Source: Deinococcus betulae | GTDB taxonomy: Bacteria > Deinococcota > Deinococci > Deinococcales > Deinococcaceae | Reading direction: 5' to 3' | Length of the DNA: 59,233 nt | Assembly (NCBI RefSeq): GCF_020166395.1 | Contig: NZ_JAIQXU010000029.1 | Span: 1 to 59,233 of the forward strand | Part shown: one piece after another, positions 45,087 through 57,430 of the stretch | Layout of the letters: each line of letters opens with the position of its first letter | How positions within the stretch are numbered: position 1 is the stretch's first letter | The notes under the pieces: model-generated | What the model was told of the DNA's origin: nothing | Database searches by the model: none | What the model saw: the letters and a program-made list of their open reading frames with translations, nothing else | Position numbers and translations under genes: made by a program

Positions 45087-46055
45087 GTGACCCTTGCCAG
45101 TCTGCTGGGGGCGGCGCGCCCCACGCACAGACTGCACAGGACCTATCAGCGCCTGCTGGGCGCCGAGGTGGCTGTGCAGATCGTGGCCGGCACCCGTGAG
45201 CAGGCCGAGCAGGCGCAGCAGGACGCCCTGAACGAAATTGAACGCCTGAGCGCTGTCCTCAACCGTTTTGACCCCAGCAGCGAACTGCGGCGCTGGCTGT
45301 CTTTCCCCGGCGCCGAGTGTGTGCCCCTGAGCCTGGACCTGACGGCCGTCCTGCGCCTGACCGACCACTGGCGCCTGCAAAGTGGCGGGGCACTGCATCC
45401 CGGCGCCGACGCTTATGGTCCCCTCTGGGCGCAGGCTGTGCGTACCGGCCAGCTGCCTGCGCCAGGACAGTTGCAGCGTCTGGCCAGCGCTCTTCAGGCG
45501 GCGCCCTGGACCCTGCACGCGGACGGCACGGCCACGCTGCACACCCAGGAGCCGCTCGGCCTGGACGCCCTGGCCAAAGGCTACATCGTGGACCGGGCCG
45601 CCGCAGTGGCCTCGCGGGGCAGTGGGGTGCGCAGCGTGATGGTGAACGCCGGGGGCGACCTGCGCGTCGTGGGCAAAGCGGCCCTGAAGGTGCTGGTGCC
45701 CGACCCCTTTACCGCCCGCGACGGCGCCCCGCCTGCGGCGCAGGTGCGCCTGAAAGACTGTGCCCTGGCCACCAGTGGTAGCGCCCAGCGGGGCTATCAG
45801 GTCGGCGAGCAGTGGTATTCGCACCTCTTTGACCCGCGCACCGGCTGGCCTGTGCAGGCGGTGCCCGGCGTGACGGTGACCGCTCCGGACTGTGCCACGG
45901 CCGACGCCCTGGCCACGGCGGTCAGTGTCATGGGCGTGCAGACGGGACTGGCCTGCGTGGACGCCCAGCCGGGCTGCGCCGCTCTGCTGGTCACCGCTGA
46001 CGGCCAGCGGCACCCCAGCCGGGCCTGGCGGGGGCGTCTGCTGGCCCGCCGTTAG
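45087..46055 (+). CDS. apbE: FAD:protein FMN transferase (ApbE)
   Basis: A 322-residue ApbE. Key blocks are ALNEIERLSAVLNRFDPSSELRRW, GLDALAKGYIVDRAA, VMVNAGGDLRVVG, ATSGSAQRGYQVGEQWYSHLFDPRTGWP and DCATADALATAVSVMG with the Mg-binding Asp/Thr. It transfers FMN onto Thr of partner flavoproteins. CACAAT is 7 nt before a GTG at 45087, which fits the leaderless pattern better than the ATG at 45078. The nitroreductase downstream is another flavin enzyme. Confidence 0.9.
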   Translation: MTLASLLGAARPTHRLHRTYQRLLGAEVAVQIVAGTREQAEQAQQDALNEIERLSAVLNRFDPSSELRRWLSFPGAECVPLSLDLTAVLRLTDHWRLQSGGALHPGADAYGPLWAQAVRTGQLPAPGQLQRLASALQAAPWTLHADGTATLHTQEPLGLDALAKGYIVDRAAAVASRGSGVRSVMVNAGGDLRVVGKAALKVLVPDPFTARDGAPPAAQVRLKDCALATSGSAQRGYQVGEQWYSHLFDPRTGWPVQAVPGVTVTAPDCATADALATAVSVMGVQTGLACVDAQPGCAALLVTADGQRHPSRAWRGRLLARR

Positions 46056-46103
46056 GTCCAGCTGGCTGCTCTGGCTGTGGGGCCCAGGGCTATCCTGCCG
46101 GAC

Positions 46104-46943
46104 ATGAGCGCCCCGCATCCCCTGACCCCCGAACAGGTCACTGCCTTCTACGACGCCCACCGCACCGTTCGCCTGTACCGCACGCAGCTGGACGGCTCGC
46201 CGCTGCCTTTGCTTGAAGCCCACCTGGAGGCCATCCTGCACGCCGCGCAGCGCGCGCCTACCGACGCCACCGCGCAGCTGTATTCCCTGATTCGCCTGAC
46301 CCGGCCCGAGGTGCGTGCGCAGGCAGCGGCCCTGACGAACAACGCCCACCTGGCCACTGCCAGTGAGGCGTTTGTGGTGTGTGCGGATGTCCGGCGCACG
46401 GCGAGGGTGCTGGAAGTCAGTGGGCGCGCGGCGGGGCACTGGCCTGCTGTCGCGGTGCATTTTGGGCTCGGAGACGCCGTGATGGCGGGCACCAACCTGC
46501 TGACGGCGGCTGAACTGCTGGGCTACCAGGGCTGCTGGATTGGCGGGGTGCTGAACGGCCTGGACGGTCTGCTGGACCTCCTGAAGTTGCCGACTGGCGT
46601 GCTGCCCTTCGCGGCGCTGACGATTGGCCTGCCTGCCGAGGCCCCGCCCCAGCGCCCACGGGTGCCCCGTCCTCTGGTCATTCACACCAACGAGTACCAC
46701 GACGGCACTCCCGAACAGTTACACGAAGCGGTGGCCGTGATGAATCCGATTGCGGCGCGCGGGGACAAGCCCGGCGACTGGGCGCGGCTGCTGGGAGCGT
46801 ACTTTGGCGTGGGCGGCGGCATGGAGGGCCGAGAGCCGCATCTGGTGGCCGCCCTGAAACGCCAGGGGCTGTGGGCGGGTGGCGAGGAGGAAGGGACCTG
46901 GAGACCGGCGCAGCCAGAGCCAACAGGGGAGAACGCGGGCTGA
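46104..46943 (+). CDS. Nitroreductase-family flavoenzyme
   Basis: A 279-residue product of the NfsA type. RTVRLYRTQLDGSPLPLL is the FMN-binding start, AILHAAQRAPTDATAQLYS follows, then GLGDAVMAGTNLLTAAELLGYQGCWIGGVLNG and LPFAALTIGLPAEAPPQRPRVP. It would reduce nitroaromatic or quinone substrates with NAD(P)H. TATCCT lies 7 nt before the ATG at 46104, identical in form to the mnmD-like gene box. Confidence 0.85.
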   Translation: MSAPHPLTPEQVTAFYDAHRTVRLYRTQLDGSPLPLLEAHLEAILHAAQRAPTDATAQLYSLIRLTRPEVRAQAAALTNNAHLATASEAFVVCADVRRTARVLEVSGRAAGHWPAVAVHFGLGDAVMAGTNLLTAAELLGYQGCWIGGVLNGLDGLLDLLKLPTGVLPFAALTIGLPAEAPPQRPRVPRPLVIHTNEYHDGTPEQLHEAVAVMNPIAARGDKPGDWARLLGAYFGVGGGMEGREPHLVAALKRQGLWAGGEEEGTWRPAQPEPTGENAG

Positions 46944-47386
46944 CGGGCAGGGTGTCTATAAACGGGTGGCTTTGTGAGGCCAGAGCGACAGAAGGCCACC
47001 CTCAGAGCCTCATGGCCGCGTGAGCAGAGCTTCTGCGTGATGGCTGGAGTGGTCTCTCGCACTCCTGGCGACGGAGACGGACCCCCGAGCGGTCAGATTC
47101 GTCCAAACCTCATAGCGGCGACTCAGTTCGCTTTGGGGCCGGGGACGCCTCTCCATACCGCCTACGCCACGGGCTCTTGCCGAGCCTCTCTCTTGCGCCT
47201 GAGAGACGGTTGAGGCTGACGCCCCTTGGCTGCACTGGGCTTCAACACCAGAGAACGACACTGCAAAAAAGGAGATCGTCTCTTCAGGTGTGGCGTTGGC
47301 GCGCCAGTTCTGGTTGATCTCTGGACGGCGGGCCAGGTCAGACACCCGCACGGGGCCTCCCCCTGGCCCGCCCCTACAATGGCCGC
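46944..47386. other. Intergenic region
   Basis: No gene is seen in this 443-bp stretch. Only the promoter box TACAAT (6 nt before the GTG of the next gene) is clear at its right end. Short open frames here lack start signals. Confidence 0.5.
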
Positions 47387-48574
47387 GTGAGCGCCCCGAA
47401 GCCTGCCCCCACCCCCGACCTGGCCACCCTGGCCGCCCGCGCAGGCGAGGAAGCCCGCCCCAACCGCTCGGCGCCGCTGGTCGAGCCGATCTACCAGAGC
47501 ACGGTGTACGCTTTCGCCGACTTGGACGACCTGGACCGCGCCATGAGCGGCGAGCAGCCTGCCAGTTTCTACTACCGCAACGGCACGCCCAACGCCGCCA
47601 CCCTGGAACGCGCCCTGGCCGCACTGGAAGGCACCGAGGCGGCGCTGGTGGCGGGCAGCGGCATGGCGGCCATCAGCGCGGCGCTGCTGGGGGTACTCCG
47701 GGCTGGGGACCACGTGATTACCGACGCCCGCGTGTACGGCGTGACCTACGCCCTGCTGGCCGAGGAATTCCCACGGCTGGGCATTGAGGTGTCGTTTGTA
47801 GACGCCTGCAACCATGAGGAGGTCGCGGCCGCCTTCCGTGAGACCACGCGCGTGCTTCACGTCGAGAGCCTGACCAATCCCCTGATGACGGTGCCCGATC
47901 TGCCGGCCCTGGCCGCGCTGGCCCATGAACACGGCGCGCTGCTGAGCGTGGACAATACCTTCGCCAGTCCCGCCATGCTGCGCCCTGCTGAACACGGCGC
48001 CGACCTGGTAACGCATTCGGTGAGCAAGTACCTCAGCGGGCACAGCGCGGCGTTTGGGGGCGTCGTGTGTGGCCGCGCCGACCTGGTGGCCCTGGCGCGC
48101 ACCCGCCTGCTGCGCCTGGGCGGCACCATGAGCGCCTTTGACGCCTGGATGACCCTGCAAGGTCTGAAGACCCTGGGCCTGCGCATGCGCGCCCACAGCG
48201 GCAACGCGCAGGCGGTGGCCGACGTGCTGGTCAACCATCCGCGCGTGAAGGCGGTGTACCACCCAGGCCTCAGCGACCATCCGCAGTTTCACCTGGCGAT
48301 GGACCTGTTCCCAAACGGCTTCGGCGGCATGCTGAGCGCCGAGATTGAGGACGCGCCCGGCTTCGTCAAGGCGCTGGCGGGCCGCATTCCGCTGGCCCCC
48401 AGCCTGGCGGATGTCGTGACCACGCTGTCGTGGCCCTGGGGCACCTCTCACCGCCCGCTGCCCGAGCCCGAACGCCGCCGCCTGGGCATTACGCCGGGCC
48501 TGCTGCGCCTGAGCATCGGCATTGAGGACATCAGTGACCTGCTGGGCGAATTTGAAGCGGCGCTGGAGGAGTAA
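47387..48574 (+). CDS. Cys/Met metabolism PLP-dependent enzyme
   Basis: A 395-residue product of the cystathionine gamma-synthase/lyase family: [78 protein letters not shown], and the PLP lysine in [17 protein letters not shown]. The precise activity (methionine gamma-lyase, cystathionine enzyme or O-acetylhomoserine sulfhydrylase) cannot be fixed. It starts from GTG behind TACAAT. Its stop TAA overlaps the first base of a repeat element. Confidence 0.85.
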   Translation: MSAPKPAPTPDLATLAARAGEEARPNRSAPLVEPIYQSTVYAFADLDDLDRAMSGEQPASFYYRNGTPNAATLERALAALEGTEAALVAGSGMAAISAALLGVLRAGDHVITDARVYGVTYALLAEEFPRLGIEVSFVDACNHEEVAAAFRETTRVLHVESLTNPLMTVPDLPALAALAHEHGALLSVDNTFASPAMLRPAEHGADLVTHSVSKYLSGHSAAFGGVVCGRADLVALARTRLLRLGGTMSAFDAWMTLQGLKTLGLRMRAHSGNAQAVADVLVNHPRVKAVYHPGLSDHPQFHLAMDLFPNGFGGMLSAEIEDAPGFVKALAGRIPLAPSLADVVTTLSWPWGTSHRPLPEPERRRLGITPGLLRLSIGIEDISDLLGEFEAALEE

Positions 48575-48729
48575 TACGGACTCTGTTTGAATCGAGCAGA
48601 ATGCCGGGTGGAATCCGAGCGGACTTGGAAAGCGGCGCAGCAGAGCGAGCAGCAACAGATGCGGATTTCGCGATATAGAAGCGCAGACGGTGCTTGTCCG
48701 GCTGTGCTGCAATTAAGTGGAATCCGTAT
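48574..48729 (+). repeat. MITE-like repeat, plus orientation
   Basis: 156 bp, ATACGGACTC...GGAATCCGTAT with inverted ends. Its first base is the last base of the preceding stop codon. It is the best-preserved pair with 44123-44278. Confidence 0.85.
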
Positions 48730-48741
48730 AAGCACAGAGAA

Positions 48742-48770
48742 GAGGCCCAGACGCAAAAGGTCTGGGCCTC
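48742..48770. terminator. Bidirectional terminator hairpin
   Basis: GAGGCCCAGAC-GCAAAAG-GTCTGGGCCTC with 11-bp arms between two convergent genes. It is followed by CTCCTCTTT on the plus strand. Confidence 0.7.
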
Positions 48771-48787
48771 CTCCTCTTTGGTTCGCC

Positions 48788-49789
48788 TTACGCTAGCGCT
48801 TTAATCACGGCGTTAGTGAATTCATCGGTGCCGGCGGTGCCGCCCAGATCGCGGGTACGGGGGCCTTCGGTCAGCACCTTGTTCACGGCGGTGTCGATGC
48901 GGCGGGCCGTCTCGTGGTCGCCCAGGTGGTCCAGCATCAGCACGGCGGCCAGGATGGTGGCGGTGGGGTTGCTGACGCCCTGCCCGGCGATGTCCGGCGC
49001 GCTGCCGTGAACGCTTTCAAAGATGCCGAACTGGTCGCCCACGTTCCCGCTGGCGGCGATACCCAGCCCGCCCACCAGCCCGGCGGCCAGGTCTGACAGG
49101 ATGTCACCGAACATGTTGGTCATGACCATCACGTCGAACTGCTGGGGGTTGCGCACCAGCTGCATGGCGGCGTTGTCCACGATCATGGTGCTCGTGTTCA
49201 GGCCGTCCACCGTGGCGGCGTGGTCCAGAATCGTGTTCAGGAACAGGCCCTGCGTGACGGGCAGCACGTTGGCCTTGTGGACCACTGTCAGGCGCTTGCC
49301 ACGCTTCATGGCGAGGTTGGCGGCAAACTGGCCGATGCGCAGGCTGGCGTCCTTGGTAATCACCGTGTCGGCAATGGCGGTGTCGCCGTAGCGGCGCTCC
49401 TGCTCGACGTACAGGCCCTGGGTGTTTTCCCGGACGATGACCAGGTCCACGTTTTCGTAGGCGCCGGGCACGGGGCGGGTTCTGGTGGGGCGCACGTTGG
49501 CGTACAGCCCGTACTTCTGGCGCAGGTGGCGAATGGCACCGAAAAAGCCGGCGGGCTTTTCGCCGCTGGGGCTGGTGGCCGCGCCGAAGAGGGTCGCGTG
49601 GGTGTTTTCCACGGCGTCGTACGTAGCCTGGGGCACGCTGGTGCCGTGGTCGAGGTAGTACTCGTAGCCGGCTTCGGCGTCAATGTATTCGGCGCTGAAG
49701 CCAGCGGCGTCCAGCACACGGCGGGCGGCCGGAATGACTTCGTGGCCGATGCCGTCGCCCTCAATCAAGCAGATGCGGTAAGTCGCCAT
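48788..49789 (-). CDS. hicdh: Homoisocitrate dehydrogenase
   Basis: A 333-residue beta-decarboxylating dehydrogenase closely resembling the Thermus enzyme: [108 protein letters not shown] and [13 protein letters not shown]. It oxidises homoisocitrate to 2-oxoadipate in lysine synthesis by the alpha-aminoadipate route, a marker of this phylum. Isocitrate may also be used. TACACT lies 9 nt before the ATG. Confidence 0.92.
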   Translation of the reverse strand: MATYRICLIEGDGIGHEVIPAARRVLDAAGFSAEYIDAEAGYEYYLDHGTSVPQATYDAVENTHATLFGAATSPSGEKPAGFFGAIRHLRQKYGLYANVRPTRTRPVPGAYENVDLVIVRENTQGLYVEQERRYGDTAIADTVITKDASLRIGQFAANLAMKRGKRLTVVHKANVLPVTQGLFLNTILDHAATVDGLNTSTMIVDNAAMQLVRNPQQFDVMVMTNMFGDILSDLAAGLVGGLGIAASGNVGDQFGIFESVHGSAPDIAGQGVSNPTATILAAVLMLDHLGDHETARRIDTAVNKVLTEGPRTRDLGGTAGTDEFTNAVIKALA

Positions 49790-49850
49790 AACCTGAGCAG
49801 TGTAAGCCAGGAAGGTGAAGCGCTTCACCTGTTTCTTAAGGTGTTCGGCG

Positions 49851-50816
49851 TTACCCGGCGCGTGACGCGAGCAGCTGAGCCGCCAGGTCTCGGGCCAGCA
49901 GCGGCCCCAGCAAGAAGCCCTTGCTGCCCAGCCCCGTCAGCCGCCAGGTGCCGTCCGGCTGCCGTCCTGTGCTCACCCCCGAGAGCCGCGAGCCAGTCCA
50001 GCGGCCGGTCACCTGCGCCCCTCGCAGGTCTGTCAGCCGCAGGCCCTTGCCCAGCAGCCAGCCCAGAGAAGGGAGGGGCAGCGCCTCAGGGTGCCAGGTG
50101 GGGGCGGGCGTCTCAAACGTGGCGCCCAGGACGCCCCCTTCCCTGGCCGGAGCCAGGTAAGCCCCGAAACTCACGGGGGTCTGCGTGACCGCGCGGTCCA
50201 GCGTCAGCAGCGTGCCCATGCGGTGCGTGGCCGCCTCGCCCGCCCAGGCCACGCCTGCCGAGCCCCCGCAGAACACCACCGCGTCGGCCTTCAGCTGGCC
50301 GGCCCTGGGGCAGTGAACCTCCTGAGCATTCCACCCTGACGCCCTGTCCTGCACGACCCGCGCGCCACTGGCCGCCAGCAGCGCCGCCGTCAAGGCCCGG
50401 CCGTCCAGCCAGCCGCCGCCTGGGAGAGACAGCACATGCGCCCAGCCAGGGGCCAGAGGCTCCGGCGAATCTTCCGGGCGTAGCCAGGCGCGGGCCAAGT
50501 CGGGCGGCAGGTTCCGTTCAAAGCGGGCGCGCGCCTTATCGTCTGGCACCGGGCGCAAGACGCCGCTCTGGCCGTGCGGCACGGCAAAGCCCTGCGCCTC
50601 CAGGTCCCTCACCAGCCTCCAGGTAAAGCCCATGCCTGCCAGCGCCTGTGGGTCCACCCCGCCCGATTGCCCCCGCACCGGGTTGACCAGCGCGCTGGGC
50701 ACCTGGCTGGCCGTGTGGGCGCCCGCATCCACCACCGTCACGCTGGCCCCACCCCGCGCCAGACAGTAGGCGGCCGACGCCCCGGCGATACCGGCCCCGA
50801 TAACGGCAATGTTCAA
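49851..50816 (-). CDS. FAD oxidoreductase, MnmC C-terminal-domain-like
   Basis: A 321-residue product from a TTG overlapping the upstream stop (TTGA). It has the FAD-binding start [50 protein letters not shown], and a C-terminal [18 protein letters not shown]. This matches the oxidase half of MnmC, which removes the carboxymethyl group from cmnm5U34 of tRNA. Here it is a separate gene coupled to the methyltransferase half. Confidence 0.82.
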   Translation of the reverse strand: MNIAVIGAGIAGASAAYCLARGGASVTVVDAGAHTASQVPSALVNPVRGQSGGVDPQALAGMGFTWRLVRDLEAQGFAVPHGQSGVLRPVPDDKARARFERNLPPDLARAWLRPEDSPEPLAPGWAHVLSLPGGGWLDGRALTAALLAASGARVVQDRASGWNAQEVHCPRAGQLKADAVVFCGGSAGVAWAGEAATHRMGTLLTLDRAVTQTPVSFGAYLAPAREGGVLGATFETPAPTWHPEALPLPSLGWLLGKGLRLTDLRGAQVTGRWTGSRLSGVSTGRQPDGTWRLTGLGSKGFLLGPLLARDLAAQLLASRAG

Positions 50817-51544
50817 GGCGTTGTGTCTCCTGCGGCCCGCACCTCATGACCCGCCGCCTGGACGGCCCGCAAGCACTCCCGCTTGCCGGGCGCGCCTGGG
50901 CGCCGCTCGACCCGCAGCCCCGCCGCCGTCAGCGCCCGGCGCACATGCCCGGCCGCGCTGTAGGTACCCAGCACGCCGCCAGGGGTCAGCGTGCCCGCCA
51001 GCCGCGTCACGAAGTCGGGGGTCCAGACCTCTGGATTGCGCGACGGCGAAAAGCCGTCCAGATACAGGGCGGTGGCCCATCCCGGCGGCAGGTCGGCGCT
51101 CAGGACATCGGCAAAAGTCACCGTGGCCCGAATGCCCGCTGCCTCAACCTCCAGTTCACCGCGTCCGCCGCCCTCCTCTGGCCAGGCGGCCAGCAGTGCC
51201 GCCCAGACGGGGTGGTCGGCCCCCTGGCCGTCTTCCCCGGCCACCGCCCGCAGCACCGCACGCGGGGCGGGGTCAAATTCGTAGGCGCGGTAGTGCAGCG
51301 GCGCGCCCCTGGCCGCCGCGTCGGCAACCGTCGCCCGGAAATTGACGCCCAGCCCGAAGCCCACCTCTAGCACGCGGGGGGCCGGATGGTCATGCGTGCC
51401 GGTGCCTTCCACAAAGACATGCCGCGCCTGGGCCGCCGCGCCGTGCCGGGACCCGTAGGCCTCGCCGTAGCGGGCGCTGTGGGCGGTGCGCGAACCGTCT
51501 GGGGTCAGCAGCACGGCAAAGGCGGGCGTCTCATCGCGGGTCAT
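50813..51544 (-). CDS. mnmD: tRNA U34 methyltransferase, MnmD (MnmC N-domain-like)
   Basis: A 243-residue SAM methyltransferase: [28 protein letters not shown] (SAM loop), [30 protein letters not shown] (catalytic Asp), and [31 protein letters not shown]. It makes mnm5U34 in tRNA from nm5U34. TATCCT lies 7 nt before the ATG at 51544. Together with the downstream oxidoreductase it forms a split MnmC. Confidence 0.88.
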   Translation of the reverse strand: MTRDETPAFAVLLTPDGSRTAHSARYGEAYGSRHGAAAQARHVFVEGTGTHDHPAPRVLEVGFGLGVNFRATVADAAARGAPLHYRAYEFDPAPRAVLRAVAGEDGQGADHPVWAALLAAWPEEGGGRGELEVEAAGIRATVTFADVLSADLPPGWATALYLDGFSPSRNPEVWTPDFVTRLAGTLTPGGVLGTYSAAGHVRRALTAAGLRVERRPGAPGKRECLRAVQAAGHEVRAAGDTTP

Positions 51545-51614
51545 AGAGGCCAGGATAGGGGGTGTGGGGACGGCGTCCCCCCAGCTGTCCGGGCGCGGCC
51601 GCCATACTGCCTCC

Positions 51615-52172
51615 ATGAGCCTCCCCCTGAACGTCATCATCGGCGCTGGAAGTCAGGCCTGGCCCGGTTGGCTCCCCACGCAACGAGGCCAGCTCGACCT
51701 CAACAACCGCGCGAGCTTTGAACACTATTTCGGTGATCGCCGCGCCGATGCGTTTCTGTGTGAGCATGTCTGGGAGCACCTCACACTCGAACAGGGGCAA
51801 GCGGCCGCGCAGCTCTGTTTCGACTTTCTCAAACCAGGCGGCTTCCTCCGCTGCGCGGTTCCTGACGCGAATTTTCCAGATGAGGCGTATCAACGCACCG
51901 TGCAGGTCGGTGGCCCTGGCCCAGCCGATCACCCCGCCGCCGATCACCAGATCGTATATGACGCCTGCCAGTTCAAGGCCGTATTTGAGGGCGCGGGCTT
52001 TGAGGTGGAGCTGCTGGAATACTGCGATGAGCAGGGCCGCTTTCATTACCACGGCTGGGACGTTACGGCGGGGCCGATCTACCGCTCACTGATGCTTGAC
52101 CACCGCAACCGTGACGGCAAGCTCGGCTGTGTCTCCATCATCCTGGACGCCAGGAAACCCGAAGAGGCGTGA
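51615..52172 (+). CDS. Predicted SAM-dependent methyltransferase
   Basis: A 185-residue product: [62 protein letters not shown], then [22 protein letters not shown]. The EHVWEHL and LKPGG segments are typical of a family of 'predicted SAM methyltransferases' with C-terminal half of the Rossmann fold. The substrate is unknown. The ATG was chosen by the conserved start; CATACT lies 6 nt upstream. Confidence 0.75.
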   Translation: MSLPLNVIIGAGSQAWPGWLPTQRGQLDLNNRASFEHYFGDRRADAFLCEHVWEHLTLEQGQAAAQLCFDFLKPGGFLRCAVPDANFPDEAYQRTVQVGGPGPADHPAADHQIVYDACQFKAVFEGAGFEVELLEYCDEQGRFHYHGWDVTAGPIYRSLMLDHRNRDGKLGCVSIILDARKPEEA

Positions 52173-52393
52173 CTTGACCGCCTGCGCAGCGCAGGCCATT
52201 CAGCTGCACAGAAGGCAGCAGAGGGGCCAGCGGGCCGGAAGTGTTCATGGCGCCTGGCTTTCCTGCTCCCCCCAGGCATCCCCACCTCAAAAAGGCTTAC
52301 ACTCCCTTGACTCACTGTCTGTCCGCTGCGGCGTGCGTTGATCGGCTTCTCCGGTGGCCCCCGGCGCCCTTGCCGGGAAAGGTCCGGTGTTTC

Positions 52394-54406
52394 GTGCCCA
52401 TTCGCGTTGTCAGTCTCGCCGCGCACAGCGGCGCCGGAAAAACCACGCTGGCCGAGGCCTTGCTGCACCGCAGCGGGGCCATTTCGCGCCCTGGCCGCGT
52501 GGAGGACGGCACCACCCACAGCGACCACACCGACGCCGAAAAGGCCCACGGGTTTTCCATTCAGACAAGTGTGCTGCGCCTGCCCCACGCCGGAACTGAC
52601 CTCACGGTGCTGGACACACCGGGTTACGCGGACTTTGTGCGCGAGATTCGGGGCGGGATTCGTGCCGCCGACTCGGCCCTGGTGCTGGTGAGTGCCGTGG
52701 GCGGCGTGGAGGTCGGCACCGAGCGTGTGTGGGCCACCGCCGACCGCTTTGCCATGCCGCGCCTCGTGGCCGTGAACAAGATGGACCGTGACCGCGCCGA
52801 CTTCTACGCGGTGCTGGCCGACCTGAAAGCCAGTCTGCCGGGGCCGGTGGCCGCCGCCTGGGTGCCGCTGGGTCAGGGGGCCGACTTCCGGGGGGTGGTA
52901 AACGTCCTGACCGGCGAGGCCAGCCCGCCCCAGGATGTGCCCCCCACCGTGCAGGCCGAGGTGCGCGCCGCTCGGGAGGCCCTGACCGACGCCATTGTCG
53001 AAACCGACGACGACCTGATGACCCGCTACCTGGACGGTGAAGAGGTGGGCACGGGGGAATTGCAGGCCGCCTTGACCCGCGCGGTGCATGCAGGCACCCT
53101 CTACCCGGTGCTGCCTGTCAGTGCCGTGACCGGGGTGGGGCTGGACAGCCTGCTGGACCTGCTGGTCACAGGGTTGCGCTCGGCGCAGGAGCGTGGCCCG
53201 TTAACAGGAGTAGACGGCCAGACGCGGGAGCCTTCTCCAGACGCGCCGTTCAGTGCGCGCGTCTGGCGGGTGTCGGTGGACCCCTTTGTGGGCAAGCTGG
53301 CCTACGTGCGGGTCTGGAGCGGCACCCTGCGCCCCGGCGACACGGTGCAGAACACCACCCAGGGCGCCGAAGTGCGGGTGGCCCACCTGTATATCCCCAG
53401 TGGCAAGGACCTGACCGAGGTAGCCGAGTTGCCGGCGGGCAGCATCGGCGTGCTGACCAAACTGCCGGACCTGCACGCCGGCGACACCCTGGCCGACCCG
53501 GCACAGCCTGTGCAGTATGACCCCCTGTGGCTGCCGGACCCCGCGCATACGGTGGCCATTCACCCGACGACGCGCGCCGACGAGGACAAGCTGGGGGCCG
53601 CCCTGGCCCGGCTGCGCGAGGAAGACCCCACCCTGCACTCCACGCGGGAGCCGCAGACGGGCGAACAGCTGCTGTCAGGCATGGGCGACATGCACCTGGG
53701 CATTGCGGTCGAGAAGCTCTCGGCCCTGGGGGTCAACGTGACCACCAGCGCGCCGCGCATTCCGTACCGCGAGACCATTCACGCCCGCAGCGAGGCCCAG
53801 GGCAAGCACCGCAAGCAGAGTGGCGGGCACGGTCAGTATGGAGACTGCCGCCTGCGCATCGAACCCGGCGACGGCTTTGGCTTTCGCAGCGCGGTGGTGG
53901 GGGGCGCCATTCCGGGCAAGTACCTGCCCAGCATCGAAAAAGGTGTGCAGGACGCCATGCAAAAAGGCTCGTTGGCCGGCTACCCGCTGCAGGACCTGCA
54001 CGTGACAGTGCTGGACGGCAGCTATCACGACGTGGACAGCAGTGACATTGCCTTTCGCACGGCGGGCAGCCTGGCCCTGAAAAACGCTCTGGAAGGCGCC
54101 CGGCCGGGGCTGTTAGAGCCGGTGGTGCAGTTGAGGGTAAGGGCGCCCGCCAGTTTTACCGGCGACCTGATCAGTGACCTGCAAACCCGGCGCGCGCGCG
54201 TGCAGGGCATGGATACCAGCGGCACAGTCATGACGGTGACCGCCACCGTGCCCCAGGCCGAGCTGCAAAACTACAGCGCCGACCTCCGTTCGCTGACCGG
54301 CGACCGGGGGGCGTTTAGCGTGAAACCCCAAGGCTATCAGCCGGTGCCAGACCACATTGCCAAGAAAATTATTGAGGAGCGGAAAGGGGAGTTGGCGGGG
54401 ACGTGA
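52394..54406 (+). CDS. Elongation factor G-like GTPase (EF-G2 type)
   Basis: A 670-residue product. The G domain has [35 protein letters not shown] and [11 protein letters not shown]; domain II follows ([26 protein letters not shown]), then domains III-V with [18 protein letters not shown] and [19 protein letters not shown]. It is shorter and more divergent than EF-G proper, like the EF-G2 paralogues of Thermus and Deinococcus, whose role is unclear. It starts at GTG 52394, since the residues before it are not homologous. Confidence 0.88.
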   Translation: MPIRVVSLAAHSGAGKTTLAEALLHRSGAISRPGRVEDGTTHSDHTDAEKAHGFSIQTSVLRLPHAGTDLTVLDTPGYADFVREIRGGIRAADSALVLVSAVGGVEVGTERVWATADRFAMPRLVAVNKMDRDRADFYAVLADLKASLPGPVAAAWVPLGQGADFRGVVNVLTGEASPPQDVPPTVQAEVRAAREALTDAIVETDDDLMTRYLDGEEVGTGELQAALTRAVHAGTLYPVLPVSAVTGVGLDSLLDLLVTGLRSAQERGPLTGVDGQTREPSPDAPFSARVWRVSVDPFVGKLAYVRVWSGTLRPGDTVQNTTQGAEVRVAHLYIPSGKDLTEVAELPAGSIGVLTKLPDLHAGDTLADPAQPVQYDPLWLPDPAHTVAIHPTTRADEDKLGAALARLREEDPTLHSTREPQTGEQLLSGMGDMHLGIAVEKLSALGVNVTTSAPRIPYRETIHARSEAQGKHRKQSGGHGQYGDCRLRIEPGDGFGFRSAVVGGAIPGKYLPSIEKGVQDAMQKGSLAGYPLQDLHVTVLDGSYHDVDSSDIAFRTAGSLALKNALEGARPGLLEPVVQLRVRAPASFTGDLISDLQTRRARVQGMDTSGTVMTVTATVPQAELQNYSADLRSLTGDRGAFSVKPQGYQPVPDHIAKKIIEERKGELAGT

Positions 54407-54632
54407 GCGTCTGAGAGCGGTTTTTGGCGCTCTGGAGACGACGTGAGGAGCGTTTATAGATAGGGGTTGAAGTGGACTGAGGCGATGCTGCTCTTTCAAT
54501 ACAGCGGAGCACCGCTGTGATGGAGCCCGAACTGGGCGACTGCTGAAACAGCCCTTCAGCTGCTAGACCAGCACACAGGACTGTCTTGAACGTCCCCCCA
54601 GATCGCTCGGCTGAGGTTTACCCCAAGTCAAA

Positions 54633-54651
54633 ACCCGCCACTGGGGCGGGT
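54633..54651 (-). terminator. Terminator of the 110-aa gene
   Basis: The minus strand reads ACCCGCC-CCAGT-GGCGGGT followed by TTTGACTT, 22 nt behind the stop. The region 54407-54632 holds nothing else recognisable. Confidence 0.7.
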
Positions 54652-54672
54652 CTGGTGGGAGGGCGCTGCGCG

Positions 54673-55005
54673 TCAGGCCGTGCCCAGACCGCTGCCTGCA
54701 CCTTGCAGGGCCTTGGCCAGTGCCTGCAACTGCTCGCCGGTCTTGCCTTCCACATGGGCCGCGGCGCGGGCAGTGGACTCGCCCAGCTTGGTCAGCAGCT
54801 CGGCAATCTTCTCGCCGTCGGGGGCGTCACTTTCTAGTTGGCGGCGCAGTGCACCCAGGTCGGCGTGAATGGTTTTGGCGCCGCGCCAGTCGGCGTCTTC
54901 CAGGCCGGTTTCCCAGCGTTCAATGGCCTGCACGCCTTTGGCGGGGTCCAGGTCGGTCAGGTTGCCTTGCAAAACGTCGAGGGTCGGGGCAATTCGCGTG
55001 GGCAT
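54673..55005 (-). CDS. Small helical protein, unknown
   Basis: A 110-residue, fully helical, acidic product (LDVLQGNLTDLDPAKGVQAI, RAAAHVEGKTGEQLQALAKAL). GGAGGTTTCCCC lies before the ATG as a Shine-Dalgarno. Its pattern of helices resembles small cytosolic stress-associated proteins, but I do not recognise a family. Confidence 0.7.
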   Translation of the reverse strand: MPTRIAPTLDVLQGNLTDLDPAKGVQAIERWETGLEDADWRGAKTIHADLGALRRQLESDAPDGEKIAELLTKLGESTARAAAHVEGKTGEQLQALAKALQGAGSGLGTA

Positions 55006-55149
55006 GGGGAAACCTCCTCAAAGGGAATGGTCAGCCGGGGCACTTCCCTGGCGGCACGCTGGATACCATGCCCCAGCGCCTGGCGGGCGGAGTGTACGCC
55101 CCGGCCCTTTGTGCCATTTCCATGAAGCGTTCCGTGCTTACACTGACCC

Positions 55150-55712
55150 ATGAGCCCGTCTCTGATTCTGGTCAATGGCGCCTCCAGCGCGGGCAAGAGC
55201 ACCCTCTGCCGGGCGTTGCGTGACGCCCTGCCCGGCGCTTTTTTGCACTTCAGCCTGGATTTTTTTATGTTCGACGCCCAGGTGCTGCCCCGCACCCCGG
55301 AAGGCCGCCTGCGCGACTGGGCCACGCTGCGCCCCAGGGTCTTTGAAGGGTTCCACCGCTGCCTGCCGGCCCTGCTGACCGCCGGCAACGACCTTGTGGT
55401 GGACTACATCATCGAGACGCCGGCCATGTGGGCTGAGTTCTCTGCGCAGTTGGCGGGGTTCGATGTGTTTCTGGTGGGGGTGCAGTGCCCAGTTGAGGAG
55501 CTGGAGCGGCGAGAAATCGCGCGCGGCGACCGGGGTCTGGGGGACGCCCGGCGCGACGCCGAAACCGTTCATACCTTTACGGCCTACGACCTGACGCTCG
55601 ACTGCGCGGCTCCGCTGGCGCAGAACGTGGCGCGCGTCAGCCAGGCGTGGCAGAACAGAGAGGCGGGCGCCTCCAGGGCTTTCCTAGGAGAGCGCCCGCC
55701 CAGCCCGTCCTC

Positions 55713-55716
<4 letters not shown>
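55150..55716 (+). CDS. P-loop kinase, chloramphenicol phosphotransferase-like
   Basis: A 188-residue product: [19 protein letters not shown] (P-loop), [12 protein letters not shown] (catalytic Asp region), [37 protein letters not shown]. The whole matches the CPT family. In Deinococcus it need not act on chloramphenicol; the true substrate is unknown. TACACT lies 5 nt before the ATG. The last residues overlap the lipA end on the other strand by 4 nt. Confidence 0.8.
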
Positions 55717-56702
<986 letters not shown>

Positions 56703-56710
56703 GGTGGGTG

Positions 56711-57430
56711 TCAGCTCCCTGCGGCGGCGTAAACGGGCCGCGTCCAGTCATAGGTGGCAAAGGTGGTCTGGAATGCGCGCTGCAAGGCGACTTTGGCCTC
56801 GGCAACGCTGGCTGTTCGGTTCAGGCCGCGCACGTCGTACTCGCGCTGCACGCTGGTCATGTGGGTCTGGTGCAGGCCACACGGCACGATCAGGTCAAAA
56901 TGAGCCAGGTTGGTGGTGACGTTCAGCGCCAGCCCGTGCAGGGCCACATGCCGCTGCACCGCCACGCCAAACGAGGCGATTTTCTGCTCGTAACTCAGGC
57001 CGTTGACCTCGCGCGGGTTCACGTACACACCCGCGTAGCCAGGATTGGGCCGGGCGTCGGGCAGCCCAAGGTCATGCAGGGCGGCGATGGTCGCGTTTTC
57101 CAGCAGGCGCAGAAAATCGGCCACTTTGCGCCCCACTGGAAAGATGGCGTAGGCCACCAGCTGGCCGGGGCCGTGGTAGGTCACGTCGCCGCCGCGCTCA
57201 ATCTCTAGCACCTCAATGCCCTGCGCGCTCAGATACTCGCGCGTCACGATGATATTGCTGCCCTCTTTCGCCTTGCGGCCCAGCGTCAGCACCGGCGGAT
57301 GTTCCACCAGCAGCAGGGTGGGCGGGGCCTCGCCCGCCACCACCTGGGCATGCCGCGTCTTCTGAAGGTCCCAGGCCTCCCGGTACCCCATCACCCCGAG
57401 GTCAAGAATGTCGAAAGCCGACTCGCTCAT
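56711..57430 (-). CDS. lipB: Octanoyltransferase LipB
   Basis: A 239-residue product: [58 protein letters not shown], and the active Lys/Cys region [22 protein letters not shown] followed by [13 protein letters not shown]. It moves octanoate from acyl carrier protein to lipoyl domains. TACCAT lies 7 nt before the ATG (leaderless). Confidence 0.95.
   Translation of the reverse strand: MSESAFDILDLGVMGYREAWDLQKTRHAQVVAGEAPPTLLLVEHPPVLTLGRKAKEGSNIIVTREYLSAQGIEVLEIERGGDVTYHGPGQLVAYAIFPVGRKVADFLRLLENATIAALHDLGLPDARPNPGYAGVYVNPREVNGLSYEQKIASFGVAVQRHVALHGLALNVTTNLAHFDLIVPCGLHQTHMTSVQREYDVRGLNRTASVAEAKVALQRAFQTTFATYDWTRPVYAAAGS

Noticed and set aside
45048..46700. A 550-aa minus-strand frame over apbE and the nitroreductase
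   Set aside because: Gln/Gly/Arg-rich antisense frame; both plus-strand genes have clear family motifs.
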